A stretch of DNA of 64,000 bases, from the NCBI RefSeq assembly GCF_022899935.1, contig NZ_JALJCJ010000006.1, positions 428,508 through 492,507 on the forward strand, written 5' to 3'. The notes beneath the pieces are model-generated. The model saw only the letters and a program-made list of their open reading frames with translations. It did no database searches and was not told where the DNA came from. The stretch's first letter is position 1. The number at the start of each line of letters is the position of its first letter. Shown here in pieces: positions 1 through 10,115 of the stretch. Source of the DNA: Shinella curvata. GTDB lineage: Bacteria > Pseudomonadota > Alphaproteobacteria > Rhizobiales > Rhizobiaceae. Both the position numbers and the translations under genes were made by a program.

Positions 1-1764
1 GGTGAAGCCGTGCGTCAGGTCGTCGATCTCGTCGAGATTGGTGACGATGACCGTAACCTCGTCACCCTCCTTAACCGTGAAGCTTTCCTGGCTGAAGCTC
101 GGTGCGACCGAGGTCATATAGACGCGCACCTTGTTACCGTCGCGAATGACGGCATCGGTCCACTCGTCGATATTGACGCCGTCCGCCTCGGCCTGTTTGC
201 GGGTTTCGGCCCAGAGCGGATCCTTGCGGTCCCATACCGACTTGATGTTCGGCAGGATCGACGGGGCGACGGCGATCGCGTCGTGCGGCTCGGCGAAGTT
301 CGGGCCGTCATGCACCAGCACCATCTTGTCGCCGGAGATGTCGATCAGCTGGTCGTTCTCCGGCTTCAGCGGACCGACATTCAGGAAGCGGTCCTTGGAG
401 AACTTGCATAGGCATACCAGCCAGTCGTTGGTGGCATCCAGCGTCTCGCCCATCACCGTCTTCAGGTGGCCGGGCTGATACTGAACATCAAGTTTGTCCT
501 TGATCGGGTTGATCTTCTCACCGGCATAGGCCCGGATGGCCTCGTCGATGTTCCACTTCACCACCTGGCTGTCGAGGAAGAGCGACGTATAGGCATTGCC
601 GCGACCGTCGAAGGCGGTATGCAGCGGGCCAAGACCGAGTTCCGGTTCCGCCACCACGGCGCTGCGCGGTTCGGCATTGTCGTAGAAGATCGCGTCGAAC
701 TTGGTAACGTCGAGCACCGTGACGGTCGGCGAGAGCTTGCCGGCCACGCACAGGTGCTTCTTGTCCGGTGCCATGTTGCAGCCGTGCGGGTTGTTGGCGA
801 TCGGGATGTAGCGGGTGAAGAGCGACTTGGCATCCTTGCGGCCGTCCACGACCTTCACGCCGTTGATCTCTTCATATTGACCGGCGGCGATCGCCTTTTC
901 GATCTCGGCGAGATTGAAGACGACGACATGGTCCATCTCCGACTTGGTCATCTCCTCCAGCGACATGCCCATTTCCGAGTTGTAGCAGGTCGAGAAGGCC
1001 CACTTGCCCTCGTAGTCGGCATCGCAATTGTCGAGGTTGCCGGAAACCTTCACCTGCCAGGCGACCTCCCACTTGTCGGCATCGACGGCGGTGAAGATGT
1101 TCACATAGGTCGAGACGTCGGTCATGGTCGAGCCGTCGTTGACCAGCGGCGCTTCGTCCTCGCCGTTGCAGAAGACGTAGTTGGAGCGCGGCCATTTCTG
1201 CGGGCGCAGGCCGTGGATGCCCTTGGCGTTCGGGATTTCCAGAATGGCGTCGGTCTTCATCACGTCGCAGCGCACGCGCGCCACACGGGTGTTGGCCTTG
1301 TCGTTCATGAAGAGATAGCGGCCGTCATACTTGCCCTCGGTGAAGGACATGTGGACGTGGTGAAGATCGCCGTTGTCGTGGATGTGCTTGCCGTTCGCGG
1401 CGAGCTGCTTCTTGGTCTTCTCCGTCATCGTGCGCTGGTGGATGCGGATCGATTCATTCGTCTGGCCCCAGCCGGTAGCCGAGCAGCGGTTGAACACCGG
1501 AACCCGCATCAGTTCGCGCATCGAGGGGATGCCGAGAATGCGCATCTCGCCCGACTGTCCGGAGGACCAGAAGCCGTAATAGTCGTCCAGCTTGCCGGGC
1601 GCGACGGAGCCGTCAGCTCCGGCAGCGGCGCGCGCCGGGGTCGCGAGACCCGCAGCCCCCAGGCCAAGGGCCGCCGGCCCCATCGTGCCGGCAAGAACGG
1701 CCGTCCCTGCCGTGGCGCTGAAGAGCGCGCGGCGGCTCAGCCCCTTGTTTTCCTTCGATTCCAT
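1..1764 (-). CDS. nosZ: nitrous-oxide reductase NosZ (3' end cut by window edge)
   Basis: Periplasmic multicopper enzyme reducing N2O to N2, the last step of denitrification. 588 residues are present of the roughly 640 usual; the frame runs off the left edge just after the first CuA-ligand histidine (Asp-Asp-Leu-Thr-His-Gly-Phe), so the rest of the CuA domain is not visible. The N-terminus carries a twin-arginine signal (Arg11-Arg12, then a hydrophobic stretch and an Ala-rich cleavage region near 45). The CuZ-type DLHHVH motif lies at residues 133-138. Start ATG at 1764 follows a good AGAAGGAG about 7 nt upstream. It sits 14 nt behind nosR, so the two are co-transcribed; nosDFYLX would be expected off the left edge. 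Identification is secure. Confidence 0.97.
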   Translation of the reverse strand, partial: MESKENKGLSRRALFSATAGTAVLAGTMGPAALGLGAAGLATPARAAAGADGSVAPGKLDDYYGFWSSGQSGEMRILGIPSMRELMRVPVFNRCSATGWGQTNESIRIHQRTMTEKTKKQLAANGKHIHDNGDLHHVHMSFTEGKYDGRYLFMNDKANTRVARVRCDVMKTDAILEIPNAKGIHGLRPQKWPRSNYVFCNGEDEAPLVNDGSTMTDVSTYVNIFTAVDADKWEVAWQVKVSGNLDNCDADYEGKWAFSTCYNSEMGMSLEEMTKSEMDHVVVFNLAEIEKAIAAGQYEEINGVKVVDGRKDAKSLFTRYIPIANNPHGCNMAPDKKHLCVAGKLSPTVTVLDVTKFDAIFYDNAEPRSAVVAEPELGLGPLHTAFDGRGNAYTSLFLDSQVVKWNIDEAIRAYAGEKINPIKDKLDVQYQPGHLKTVMGETLDATNDWLVCLCKFSKDRFLNVGPLKPENDQLIDISGDKMVLVHDGPNFAEPHDAIAVAPSILPNIKSVWDRKDPLWAETRKQAEADGVNIDEWTDAVIRDGNKVRVYMTSVAPSFSQESFTVKEGDEVTVIVTNLDEIDDLTHGFT

Positions 1765-1778
1765 GATCGACTCCTTCT

Positions 1779-3938
1779 TCAGTTAACTTTTGCTGCGGGT
1801 TGATGGATCGGTGCACCGCCCGGGCTCGCCGCGAGCTTGGCCCGCGACTTCATCTTCTTGATCACGACGGGGCACATTGTTTCGGACTGGTAGAGAACCT
1901 GGCAGTGCAGACAGTTGATGCACTCGTTCGGATTGATCTCGCCGGTCTTGTGGATCGCCTGCACCGGACATTGGATCGCGCAGGTCTGGCAGGGACTTCC
2001 GCATTCGTGATAGCGCTTGAGCCAGTCGAACATGCGGATGCGCGCGGGTATGGCGAGTGCGGCGCCGAGCGGGCAGAGGTAGCGGCAATAGAACCGCTCG
2101 ACGAAGAGCCCGGCGACCAGAAGCGCCACCGCATAGGCCACGAACGGCCAGGCGCGGATGAACTTCAGGATGATCGCGGTCTTGAACGGCTCGATCTCGG
2201 CCAGGTGCTCGGCCTGCTCGACGCTCATCAGCGACACGCCGAAAAGGCCGAGGAAGATCATGTATTTGACCGGCCAGAGCCGTTCATGCAGCCCCCAGGG
2301 CAAAGTCCATTGCGGGATGCGCAGCTTGCGGGCGATCTGGTTGGTCAGTTCCTGCAGCGCCCCGAAGGGGCAGAGCCAGCCGCAATAGGCGCCGCGCCCC
2401 CAGAAGAGCAGTGCGGCGGCAACGGCAAACCACAGGATGAAGGTCAAGGGATCGAGCAGGAACGCCTGCCAGCTGAAGCCGGTGACCAGGCTGCCGAACA
2501 GCGCCATCAGGTTGACGACCGAAAGCTGCGCATTGGCATACCAGCCAAGGAACACCAGTGTCACCGTCAGGAAGGCGATGCGGAAGATGTAGAACCCCTT
2601 GGCGTTCTTCACCGCATAGGTCTGGAAGAAGAAGACCCCGGTCAGCACCACCAGCATGGCGCCGAGCACGACGATCTTCAGCTTGGAATCCTGCCAGATG
2701 CGTTTCCAGAGATCGGCCTGTGCGGCCCCCTCGCCACGGTCGGCGACGGCGACAGCCTCCTTCACCGGCGGCACCACGGCGCGGAGATATTTCTGCGGCA
2801 GCTGGTAGCCGAGGTCGAAGGTATGGAAGACCTTCTCGATCGGCCCGACTTCACGCTGCGCCAGAAGCTGGATGCGGAAGGGTTTCGCCGGATCGAAACC
2901 GAGACCGGCGGGAATGCGGAATAAATCCATCTCGGTAAATTCAGGCGCGCCGGCAAGCGCGATGCCGCCAAGACGGCGATGGTCGCGGTCGCGGAAGCGC
3001 ACGGACACGTCATCCTGGATCAGCACGATGCGGTCGAAGATGCCACCGCGCACATAACCCGAGCCCTTGAAGGAATAGAGGCCGCGCGCCATCACGGCGA
3101 TGGCATTCTCGCCGTCTTTCAGCCAAGCCTTGAGATTGGCGTCTTCGGCCGGGCCGAGCAGCGCACCACCGATTGCCGGAACGGAGACCAGTGCCGCCTG
3201 CATGTCGATGAAGGTCGTTTGCGGCGCTTCGGCAATCGCCCGCTCACGCGCCCTTTCGTCGGGGTGTGCGGCGAAGGCAGCATTGACCTGCGCCACGTCG
3301 AGCGATAGCCGGCGCAGCGTCCCGTTGCCCTCAGCCTCGGTCCAGTCCGCTGGCGCTGCAGCAGCGGGATCGATCTCGAAACGCGGGCCGGCCTTGTCCG
3401 CTTCGGGCGTGAGGCCACCGAGACCAAGAGCGCGTGCAACCTTCAGGCCCGAACGGACGATCGAATCGTCGATCACCATTACCGTCACGGTCGCGCCGGA
3501 GATGATGTCGACCTCATGCGCCGTACCGCCCGATTTTGCCTCAGCGACGAGGTCGAGCCCGGCATAGCCGGCCACCAGCGCCTTCACCTTTGCATCGGGA
3601 ATGCCGATGAGCACGATCGGCTCGGAATGCTTGACCAGCCGCACGCCGATGATCTTCGCATCCGTTCCCACCGCCACGAGGGTGTGGATCGGCTTGCCGG
3701 AATAGCCCGTCGTGCCCACGAAATCGGATGTAACGAAGGCCCAGGCAACGGTCTTGCCGGCCTTCAGCACCGGCGCCACTGCGATATCGTCACGCACAGC
3801 ACCAAAACCATCTGCGCCCTGCACGAGATCGGAAGCAGCCGTGGTCGGCAGATAGTCTTGCAGCACCGTACCGGCATTCGCTGAGAAGGCGAGGCACAGG
3901 CTGGCGCAAAAGAAAAAGACAAGGCGGAAGAGTTTCAT
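1779..3938 (-). CDS. nosR: NosR, FMN/iron-sulfur membrane protein for N2O reduction
   Basis: Membrane flavo-iron-sulfur protein needed for nos expression and for electron supply to NosZ. 719 residues, the family's normal size. Residues 1-22 are a signal peptide; a periplasmic FMN-binding domain follows with the covalent flavin motif SGATVT at 147-152. Multiple membrane segments from about 415 onward carry two cysteine motifs (CGWLCP and CRYLCP), and the C-terminus holds two ferredoxin-type clusters (C-x3-C-x2-C-x3-CP and C-x2-C-x2-C-x8-CP). First gene of the nos operon, directly upstream of nosZ. A perfect FNR-type box lies about 65 nt before its start codon, which fits anaerobic or NO-dependent control. 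Confidence 0.97.
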   Translation of the reverse strand: MKLFRLVFFFCASLCLAFSANAGTVLQDYLPTTAASDLVQGADGFGAVRDDIAVAPVLKAGKTVAWAFVTSDFVGTTGYSGKPIHTLVAVGTDAKIIGVRLVKHSEPIVLIGIPDAKVKALVAGYAGLDLVAEAKSGGTAHEVDIISGATVTVMVIDDSIVRSGLKVARALGLGGLTPEADKAGPRFEIDPAAAAPADWTEAEGNGTLRRLSLDVAQVNAAFAAHPDERARERAIAEAPQTTFIDMQAALVSVPAIGGALLGPAEDANLKAWLKDGENAIAVMARGLYSFKGSGYVRGGIFDRIVLIQDDVSVRFRDRDHRRLGGIALAGAPEFTEMDLFRIPAGLGFDPAKPFRIQLLAQREVGPIEKVFHTFDLGYQLPQKYLRAVVPPVKEAVAVADRGEGAAQADLWKRIWQDSKLKIVVLGAMLVVLTGVFFFQTYAVKNAKGFYIFRIAFLTVTLVFLGWYANAQLSVVNLMALFGSLVTGFSWQAFLLDPLTFILWFAVAAALLFWGRGAYCGWLCPFGALQELTNQIARKLRIPQWTLPWGLHERLWPVKYMIFLGLFGVSLMSVEQAEHLAEIEPFKTAIILKFIRAWPFVAYAVALLVAGLFVERFYCRYLCPLGAALAIPARIRMFDWLKRYHECGSPCQTCAIQCPVQAIHKTGEINPNECINCLHCQVLYQSETMCPVVIKKMKSRAKLAASPGGAPIHQPAAKVN

Positions 3939-3996
3939 TCCAGGGCGTTCCCGCAGATCGTTGCAGGAGCATTGGATCTTTCACGCCAAGCGGTCG

Positions 3997-4010
3997 TTGA
4001 CTTGCGTCAA
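3997..4010. promoter_or_regulatory. FNR/FixK/NnrR-type box upstream of nosR
   Basis: TTGACTTGCGTCAA is a perfect inverted repeat, TTGAC-N4-GTCAA, with the half-site layout of the Crp/Fnr superfamily (consensus TTGAT-N4-ATCAA). Its centre is about 65 nt upstream of the nosR start, so a class II position near -41.5 would put transcription initiation around 3962. Which regulator binds (FixK, FnrN or NnrR) cannot be read from the site. Confidence 0.8.
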
Positions 4011-4185
4011 ACAAGTGGCAACTAGTCAGACCACGTCATTTAATGGTGCAACGCTCGGACACAGATGCTGTGTCATGATGGAATTCCGATTGACGACCGG
4101 GCCAAAGCGCGTGGCCTGGTGCTCGTGCTGGGCGACAACCGCCCCGGTTGCCCGCCGCTTGTTATCGACGGCTTCGACGGCATGG

Positions 4186-5457
4186 TCACAAGCTGGTCGA
4201 TCGGAACGCCTTGGAATTGGCGCCTAACCGCTCGACCACATCGAGCAAGACCCGGGCGCCGGAAATCATATGATGATCGGCCACGAATTCCGCTTCGTTG
4301 TGGCTGATGCCATCCCGGCATGGCACGAAGATCATGGCAGTCGGCGCGACACGATTGACGAAAAGCGCATCGTGAAAAGCACCGGAGACCATTCGGCGGC
4401 TCTTGAGACCCAGCCTTTCGCAGCTATTTTCAATGGCCTCGACGATGGATTGTGCAAATCGTCCGGGCGGCATGTCTACGCGCTGTTTTATTGCAAGCTC
4501 GCAATCCCATCGTGCACTTGCAGCTTCGCATTCGTCACGAACATGCCGCTCGATCACGGCAAGCGTGGCAGCATCCGGATGACGGATGTCGACCGTGAAG
4601 GTAACGCTGTTCGGAATAACGTTGATGGACCCGGGTTCTGCAGCAATACGACCGACCGTCAGCCTCGCGTCCGGGTCCGTTGGCATGATCGCTGATTGGA
4701 GACTTGCGATCGCCGCCACCGCCGCACTCATGGGGTCTTTGCGAAATTCAAGCGGGGTGGTGCCGGCATGGGCGGCCTTGCCGGAGAAGGTAACCTCAAG
4801 CCATTTCGTACCCTGTACCGCCGTGACGACCCCGATCGGCACATCCTCCCGCTCGAGTATCGGGCCTTGTTCAATATGCAGTTCCACGAATGCGGAAATC
4901 GCATGACCAATCGGCCGCATTTTTGCTTCAGGCAGCGCAGCGAGCGTCGTGGCCAGTTCTTCGGCCAGCACAGGGCCGTCCGTTGCATGAATTGATTGCC
5001 ATTCTGCCAAGGCTCCCGCCCCCGCGAAGGCCATGGAGCCCATGCACCCTGGCGCATAGCGGCTGCCTTCTTCGTTGGTAAAGGCGACAACTTCAACGGC
5101 GTGATCGGTCTCGACGCCGGCGTCGGCGAGCGCTTCGAGTGCCTCGAAGGCACTGAGCGTTCCGAGCGCACCGTCGAAGCGACCGCCGTTCGGCTGGCTG
5201 TCGAGATGGCTGCCAATGAGGAGCGGCGGCAGGGAGGCATCGCGCCCTTCCCGGCGAATGAACAGATTGGCGATTTCATCCTGGAAGACGGAGAAGCCGC
5301 GCGCCAGCGCACGCTCGGCAAGCAGCCGACGGGCCACGCGGTCTTCGACGCCCAGGGCCTGCCGGTTAACGCCACCGGCCGGCGTTGCACCGATCGCCGC
5401 AAAATCGGCGACGGACGCAAGAAGGCGCGCGGCGTTGACCTCCGGCTTCATATTCAT
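4186..5457 (-). CDS. M20-family Zn amidohydrolase (N-carbamoyl-amino-acid / allantoate hydrolase type)
   Basis: 423-residue member of the hydantoinase/carbamoylase branch of peptidase family M20, cytosolic enzymes that hydrolyse N-carbamoyl or ureido bonds (N-carbamoyl-L-amino acids, allantoate, ureidoglycolate). The metal-site motifs are clear: GSHLDSQPNGGRFDG (His84, Asp86, Asp95) and the NEEGSRY acidic pair at 129-130; a late His-Asn-Glu-Ala-Glu motif closes the site. It is the last gene of the operon and overlaps the BtpA-family gene by 4 nt. Start could also be the Met at codon 3. The exact substrate is not predictable from sequence; the setting with an importer, a kinase and a lactonase-like hydrolase suggests a ureido- or carbamoyl-containing intermediate (inference). 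Confidence 0.85.
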   Translation of the reverse strand: MNMKPEVNAARLLASVADFAAIGATPAGGVNRQALGVEDRVARRLLAERALARGFSVFQDEIANLFIRREGRDASLPPLLIGSHLDSQPNGGRFDGALGTLSAFEALEALADAGVETDHAVEVVAFTNEEGSRYAPGCMGSMAFAGAGALAEWQSIHATDGPVLAEELATTLAALPEAKMRPIGHAISAFVELHIEQGPILEREDVPIGVVTAVQGTKWLEVTFSGKAAHAGTTPLEFRKDPMSAAVAAIASLQSAIMPTDPDARLTVGRIAAEPGSINVIPNSVTFTVDIRHPDAATLAVIERHVRDECEAASARWDCELAIKQRVDMPPGRFAQSIVEAIENSCERLGLKSRRMVSGAFHDALFVNRVAPTAMIFVPCRDGISHNEAEFVADHHMISGARVLLDVVERLGANSKAFRSTSL

Positions 5458-6296
5458 CGGCCAAGGCCTGCGATGAAACGCTTGACCCGGTCGAGCTCAA
5501 CCGCATTCCACCAGACGCCATCATATTTGAGAGCGCTTGCGATGATCACGCCGTCGGCGACGGACAGGATATCGTTGGCATTGTCGTGCGTGACGCCGCT
5601 GCCCACCAGCGTCGGCAGCGATGCAGCCTCCTTGATCATCCTGATATAACCGAGATCGGCCGCATGGCCGGTGCGCTGGCCGGTGGCGATGACGACATCG
5701 GCATCGAAGAATACGAGGTCCTTGACCTGCTCCTCGACCGGCCGATCCGCGACGATGGCATGCGCCCCATGCTTGACGTGGGCATCGGCAAAGATGCGGA
5801 TGCCACGGGCGCGGAGATGGGCGCGGTAGCGCATCGCCCTTGCCGATTCTCCCTCAACGAAACCCTCGTTGGCGATATAGGCATTGGCCCATTGGTTGAC
5901 GCGAATGAAGGATGCCGACGAGGCAGACGCGATAGCCAACGCCGGGATCGCCGCATTGGCGAGCACGTTGATGCCGATCGGGCGACCGAGCTCGCGGCGG
6001 ATACGGTCCGCGATAACGGCCATGTGCGCCGATGTCTCGTGACCGATATCATCGGGCTTGGCAAAGGGCACATCGCCGTGGTTTTCGACGATGACGGCAT
6101 CGCAGCCGCCCGTGAGATAGGCGCGCGCATCAGACAGACCACGCTCATAGATCGCCTCGACGCCTTCGTCGTCATAACGCGGCGCGCCGGGCAGCGGCAT
6201 CAGGTGCACCACGCCGATCACCGGTTTGTCGCGCCCGAAAAGCGTCCTCAGCGTATCCTTGTCCTGCCGTCCGATTGGGTTGCTCATGGCGATCAC
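5454..6296 (-). CDS. BtpA/SgcQ family TIM-barrel protein
   Basis: About 280 residues across the BtpA/SgcQ family, named after cyanobacterial BtpA (photosystem I biogenesis) and E. coli SgcQ (a putative sugar-catabolism protein); the biochemical activity is unknown. The family hallmarks are the N-terminal VIGVVHLMPLPGAPRYD stretch and VENHGDVPF. The first codon at 6296 is GTG, overlapping the stop of the PfkB gene (GTGA); an ATG three codons later (6287) is the alternative. Its 3' end overlaps the M20 hydrolase by 4 nt, so three consecutive genes are translationally coupled. That argues the protein is an enzyme in the same catabolic route, probably acting on a phosphorylated sugar-like intermediate made by the kinase (inference). 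Confidence 0.85.
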   Translation of the reverse strand: MIAMSNPIGRQDKDTLRTLFGRDKPVIGVVHLMPLPGAPRYDDEGVEAIYERGLSDARAYLTGGCDAVIVENHGDVPFAKPDDIGHETSAHMAVIADRIRRELGRPIGINVLANAAIPALAIASASSASFIRVNQWANAYIANEGFVEGESARAMRYRAHLRARGIRIFADAHVKHGAHAIVADRPVEEQVKDLVFFDADVVIATGQRTGHAADLGYIRMIKEAASLPTLVGSGVTHDNANDILSVADGVIIASALKYDGVWWNAVELDRVKRFIAGLGR

Positions 6297-7198
6297 ACGT
6301 TTTCCAGTTTCAATATATTGGTCAGGGCGGAAAGCTCCGCTCGGGTGGGGAAGGAGGCAAGCGTGCCGATACGGCCGACAGCGAGACCCGCCGCCCGTGT
6401 CGCAAGTCTTGCGGCGTCGGAAAGAGAGACGCGCTGCGCGAGAAGCCCCGCCAACGTGCCGGCAAAACAGTCGCCAGCCCCGCTTGCATCCACAGCCTGG
6501 CGTTCTTCAGCCCGGATCTGGAGATAAGAGGATGCATCCAGAACAATGGCGCCCTCCGAACCGAGCGTCACGATGACGGTGGCGGCCCCCATCGCCCGCA
6601 GGCGGTCGGCGGCACGTTCGGGATCGGTCTCCCCGGTCAAGGCCTCGGCCTCCGGGCGATTGACGATCAGGAGCGATACTGCCGTCAGATCCAGCGCTTC
6701 GGCCGGCAGCGGGCTCGGATTGAAAACCGTGAACAGCCCGGCCGCGTGCGCCGCCTTCAGGCATTGTGCCGTCGCATGGAGACCAAGGTTTCCCTGCATC
6801 AGCAGCATATCGCCGGCACACCAGGTCGATACGATCGGGCACATCGTCAGCGGATCGAACGCCTCCGCGCAGGCGGCGGCTGTGACGATGACGTTCTCGC
6901 CGTGGCGATCGATCAGGATCACCGAGCGGTCGCTGGGCAGGTTCAGGCGTGAGAGGCGCAGGTCGGAAATCTCCGCGGAAAGCAGGTTCTCCATCCCGTC
7001 GCCGGCCGCATCCCTTCCGAAAGGCGCCCAGAGCGTGACCGACGCCCCTGTCCGGGCGGCAGCGACGGCCTGGTTTGCCCCCTTGCCGCCCAGGCCTTCA
7101 CCGGCAGCAGCTGCGTTCAGCGTTTCACCCGGTTGCGGCAACCGCTCCAGGCGAAAGCTCGTATCGACGCAGACATTGCCGACGACGTGGACGGTCAT
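6293..7198 (-). CDS. PfkB-family (ribokinase-like) carbohydrate kinase
   Basis: 301-residue kinase of the ribokinase/PfkB family, transferring phosphate from ATP to a sugar or nucleoside hydroxyl in the cytosol. N-terminal VGNVCVD and GGKGAN (37-42) and the C-terminal DASGAGDCFAG motif with the catalytic base Asp243 are intact. The frame is open further upstream, but ATG 7198 matches the family's start and follows a GGGAAGG. It lies 19 nt after the GATase1-like gene. With a ribose-type importer in the same operon, it probably phosphorylates the imported compound or a hydrolysis product of it (inference). Confidence 0.88.
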   Translation of the reverse strand: MTVHVVGNVCVDTSFRLERLPQPGETLNAAAAGEGLGGKGANQAVAAARTGASVTLWAPFGRDAAGDGMENLLSAEISDLRLSRLNLPSDRSVILIDRHGENVIVTAAACAEAFDPLTMCPIVSTWCAGDMLLMQGNLGLHATAQCLKAAHAAGLFTVFNPSPLPAEALDLTAVSLLIVNRPEAEALTGETDPERAADRLRAMGAATVIVTLGSEGAIVLDASSYLQIRAEERQAVDASGAGDCFAGTLAGLLAQRVSLSDAARLATRAAGLAVGRIGTLASFPTRAELSALTNILKLENV

Positions 7199-7217
7199 GA
7201 CCCCGAGACCTTCCCGT

Positions 7218-7982
7218 TCAGTCCGTTGCCCAGGCGAGCATTTGCTCGAACAGGGTCTTGTAGCCCGGCCATGCGATAAATTCCGGCGGCAGCCAGTGCG
7301 GGCCGACATCAGACGTCCAGACGAGCGTACGGCCTTCGCCGTAAGCACCCGTAACGAGCAGCGGCAGCGAACCATATTCCGAGGAAACGGTCATGAGCTG
7401 GTTTGCCCCTTCCTTCAGCGTCACTTCGTTGAAGCCGAGCAGATAGGGGAATTCACCGGAAATACCCGAAAGGATCGGATGCGAGGCATCGCCCGAAACA
7501 ACGGGCGTAAATCCCTCCGGCACTTCGACGCGATCATCGACGGGAAGGCAGGCCACCGGCAGCACCTCTTCGACCGCGGTGTTGCGGAAGCGCGCGCCGC
7601 CATTGATGCCCTGGAACGAATAGTAGCCACCGAACATCAGGAGCGCGCCGCCTTGGGCAACGTAATCGCGCAAGAGTTTCAGGCGATTCGGCGTCCGACG
7701 CGAGTGGATCCAGGTATCGGGATGCAGAAGGAGCGTGTTGGCGCCGATATCCGAGAGCACGATGGCATCATAGGCCTGAAGACCTTCGAGCGTGCTCGGA
7801 AACTCCTTCTGCGCCTCGTGCGCCGGCATGAAGGTGACGTCGAACGGGCTATCCTTCAGAGCCTTCAGCAATTCGTCGGCACCGGTATGGTAGGTCACCG
7901 TCGGGAACTGGTCGAAACCCTTGATGTGGGTTGCGGTCGACACCCAGGATTCGCCGGCGAGCAGCACTTTTTTCTTGGTCAT
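7218..7982 (-). CDS. GATase1-like (glutamine-amidotransferase-like fold) cytosolic protein
   Basis: 254 residues with the GATase1-like fold seen in a family often named 'putative glutamine amidotransferase' or 'cytoplasmic protein'. Visible features are the N-terminal KKVLLAGESW, YDAIVLSDIGANTLLLHP, and a GGALLMFGGYYSFQG stretch at the nucleophile-elbow region. That turn has Gly-Gly-Tyr-Tyr rather than a Cys, so a classical glutaminase activity is doubtful. It lies between the phosphotriesterase-like gene and the kinase in the operon. Function is unknown; hydrolase or binding role in the same pathway is inferred from position only. Confidence 0.75.
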   Translation of the reverse strand: MTKKKVLLAGESWVSTATHIKGFDQFPTVTYHTGADELLKALKDSPFDVTFMPAHEAQKEFPSTLEGLQAYDAIVLSDIGANTLLLHPDTWIHSRRTPNRLKLLRDYVAQGGALLMFGGYYSFQGINGGARFRNTAVEEVLPVACLPVDDRVEVPEGFTPVVSGDASHPILSGISGEFPYLLGFNEVTLKEGANQLMTVSSEYGSLPLLVTGAYGEGRTLVWTSDVGPHWLPPEFIAWPGYKTLFEQMLAWATD

Positions 7983-8010
7983 GGAAACTCCTTGAACGAT
8001 GGGCCAGCGC

Positions 8011-9102
8011 TCAGGCGATGGCGGAGAAGACGGATTTCGGGTTGTCGATCAGCATGTGGTCGATGGCCGTCTGATCGACGCCATGGCGCTTCAGCCGTGG
8101 CAGGAAGTGCTTGAGGATGTAGCCGTAACCAAAGCCGCCATAGCGCGTCAGCATGATTTTCAGGAACACATCCTGCGACAAAAGCAGCCGGTCGCCGAAA
8201 CCCTTGTCGATGAGGGCGGAGATGGCACGGGCATTGTCCTCGTCGGACGGCGACTGGGCGTCCTGATCGGCATAATAGTAGTCCATGCCAATCATGTCGT
8301 ATTCCAGGAAGGCACCGCGCTTTGCCAAGGCCATCTGGTAATCGAGATCGTTGTGGCTGGGGTTCATGTGGCAAAGGACGGTGTGGCGCAGATCGGCGCC
8401 CTCCTCTTCCACCACGTCGAGCACGCGATGCGCCAGACGCTCCCAGCCCGGCAGATGAATGGAGAGCGGCAGACCGGTGATGCGCGATGCCCGCGCCGAA
8501 GCGCGCAGCGACTTCTCCTCCTCGGCAGTGAAATGACGGCTGACGCCGACCTCACCGATGATGCCGGCCATGATCTCCGGCTGCGTCTCGCCGCCGCCGA
8601 CGTCATCGACGATGAACTGCGTGACCGCATCGACGTCCATGGCTTTCAGCCAGTCGGGATGGGTGTGCTCCAGATAGAATCCGGTGCCCATGATGATCCG
8701 CAGCCCCGACATGCGCGCGATGCGGGCAAGTCCTGCCGCATCGCGGCCGATGCCGAAATTGGTCGTTTCGACCACGGTGCAACCGCCCAGCGCCTGGAAC
8801 CGCTTGAGCTCCCCAAGCGCCAGGTCTCCATCGTCCAGCGAGACATTGTCCCGGTTCATATAGGGGTTCATGCGCAACTCGCCGATGATCTCGATCGAGA
8901 CCTTCTGCTCGGCGATCGCCTTTTCGTCCGGATGGCAGGGGCAGATCCAGCTGGTCGCACCATCGAGGAAGATGTGCTCGTGCATCAGCGTGACGCCGAG
9001 ATCCTCCACCGGAACGGGGCCGGTGACGGTCATGGCGGCGCCGGTGTTCACCCCAATGGGGTGGCGTTCTTTCGGCGCGTCCTTGAAGAGATCATCGAGC
9101 AT
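8011..9102 (-). CDS. phosphotriesterase-family metal hydrolase (PHP/lactonase-like)
   Basis: 363-residue amidohydrolase-superfamily protein of the phosphotriesterase-related group, whose characterised members are mostly lactonases or sugar-phosphate hydrolases. The HxH metal motif is His41-Glu-His43; further conserved sites are IHLPGWE, CHMNPSHND and LLSQDVFLK (the late Asp ligand). The bridging residue appears to be Glu (IIGEVGVS) rather than the carboxylated Lys of classical phosphotriesterase, as in the related PHP branch. The frame is open upstream, but ATG 9102 lies just 2 nt after the permease stop and gives the normal length. Likely opens a lactone or cyclic ester/amide of the imported substrate (inference). 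Confidence 0.87.
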   Translation of the reverse strand: MLDDLFKDAPKERHPIGVNTGAAMTVTGPVPVEDLGVTLMHEHIFLDGATSWICPCHPDEKAIAEQKVSIEIIGELRMNPYMNRDNVSLDDGDLALGELKRFQALGGCTVVETTNFGIGRDAAGLARIARMSGLRIIMGTGFYLEHTHPDWLKAMDVDAVTQFIVDDVGGGETQPEIMAGIIGEVGVSRHFTAEEEKSLRASARASRITGLPLSIHLPGWERLAHRVLDVVEEEGADLRHTVLCHMNPSHNDLDYQMALAKRGAFLEYDMIGMDYYYADQDAQSPSDEDNARAISALIDKGFGDRLLLSQDVFLKIMLTRYGGFGYGYILKHFLPRLKRHGVDQTAIDHMLIDNPKSVFSAIA

Positions 9103-9104
9103 TG

Positions 9105-10115
9105 TCAGCGCCCCTTTGCGCCGCCGCGGAACAGACGGAAATTCAGCCAGATTGCGACGAGGATAATGAAGCCGGTGACGATCGGCGTGAAGAAGGGCGA
9201 CAGATGCGAGAGGATGAGGCCATTTGCGAGCACCGCAACGGTGAGCGCGCCAAGAACGGTCCCCACAAGAGAGCCACGTCCGCCGAAAAGGCTGGTGCCG
9301 CCAAGCACGACGGCCGCGATGACGTCGAGTTCGAAGCCCTGTCCCGCATTCGACGAGCCGGAACCGAGACGGGCGGAGAGGATGACGCCGGCTGCTGCTG
9401 CAGCCATACCCGAGAGCACATAGACCCAAAGAGTGATCCGGCGCGTGTTGACGCCTGCCCGCCGTGTCGCCTCGGCGTTGGCGCCGACACCCGTGACGTA
9501 GCGGCCGAAATGGGTTTCGTTGAACGCAATGTAGGCGACGGCGAGAATGACGATGGCGATCAGCGCCGGAGCGGGAATACCGAATACCCAGGCGCGGCCG
9601 AGCGCCACGAAGGGGCTCGTCGGCTCGATCGGGATCGAATATCCACCGGTGATGAGCAGCGCGAAGCCGCGGATCACGGAAAGGCCGGCGAGCGTGACGA
9701 TGAAGGCGGGGATGCGTTCATAGGCGATGAAGTAACCCTGAATAACACCCACAATGCCGCCGAGCAGCAGCATCAGCACGATAGCCAGCGGCCAGGGAAC
9801 ACCGGCCTGGAGCGCTGCCGCCGAAAGCGTGGCCGTCAAGGCGAGAACGGACCCGACCGAGAGATCGATGCCGCCTGTCGTGATCACGAAGGTCATGGCG
9901 GCTGCAACAATGAGCAAGGGGGCCGACTGTCTGATGACGTTGAGAAGGTTCGGTGCGGTCAGGAAGGCATCGGTCGTCACCGCAAAGAACAGGCAACAGG
10001 CGACGAAGAACAGCGCGATCGACATGACACCGCCATTGGCCACGACCTTGTCGAGGATGGTCGCCTCGCGCATGCGGGGCGGGTGGCTGGCATAGGCGTT
10101 GGGTTCGGAACTCAT
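9105..10115 (-). CDS. ABC transporter permease, ribose/RbsC type
   Basis: 336-residue inner-membrane permease of the RbsC/FrcC class with about 8-10 hydrophobic segments. The diagnostic ITTGGIDLSVGSVLAL motif is present after the second membrane segment, and the cytoplasmic loop with GVGANAEATRRAGV is typical for coupling to the ATPase. It overlaps the ATPase gene by 4 nt (ATGA) and precedes the phosphotriesterase-like gene by 2 nt, so importer and enzymes form one operon. The substrate is sugar-like by family; identity unknown. Confidence 0.93.
   Translation of the reverse strand: MSSEPNAYASHPPRMREATILDKVVANGGVMSIALFFVACCLFFAVTTDAFLTAPNLLNVIRQSAPLLIVAAAMTFVITTGGIDLSVGSVLALTATLSAAALQAGVPWPLAIVLMLLLGGIVGVIQGYFIAYERIPAFIVTLAGLSVIRGFALLITGGYSIPIEPTSPFVALGRAWVFGIPAPALIAIVILAVAYIAFNETHFGRYVTGVGANAEATRRAGVNTRRITLWVYVLSGMAAAAAGVILSARLGSGSSNAGQGFELDVIAAVVLGGTSLFGGRGSLVGTVLGALTVAVLANGLILSHLSPFFTPIVTGFIILVAIWLNFRLFRGGAKGR

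Noticed and set aside
466..1803. Long open frame on the plus strand opposite nosZ
   Set aside because: Antisense shadow of a high-GC gene; composition unlike a protein (His/Arg/Val repeats), no ribosome site, and nosZ on the other strand is unmistakable. The same applies to long antisense frames at 1800-2924, 7999-9423 and 58627-59820.
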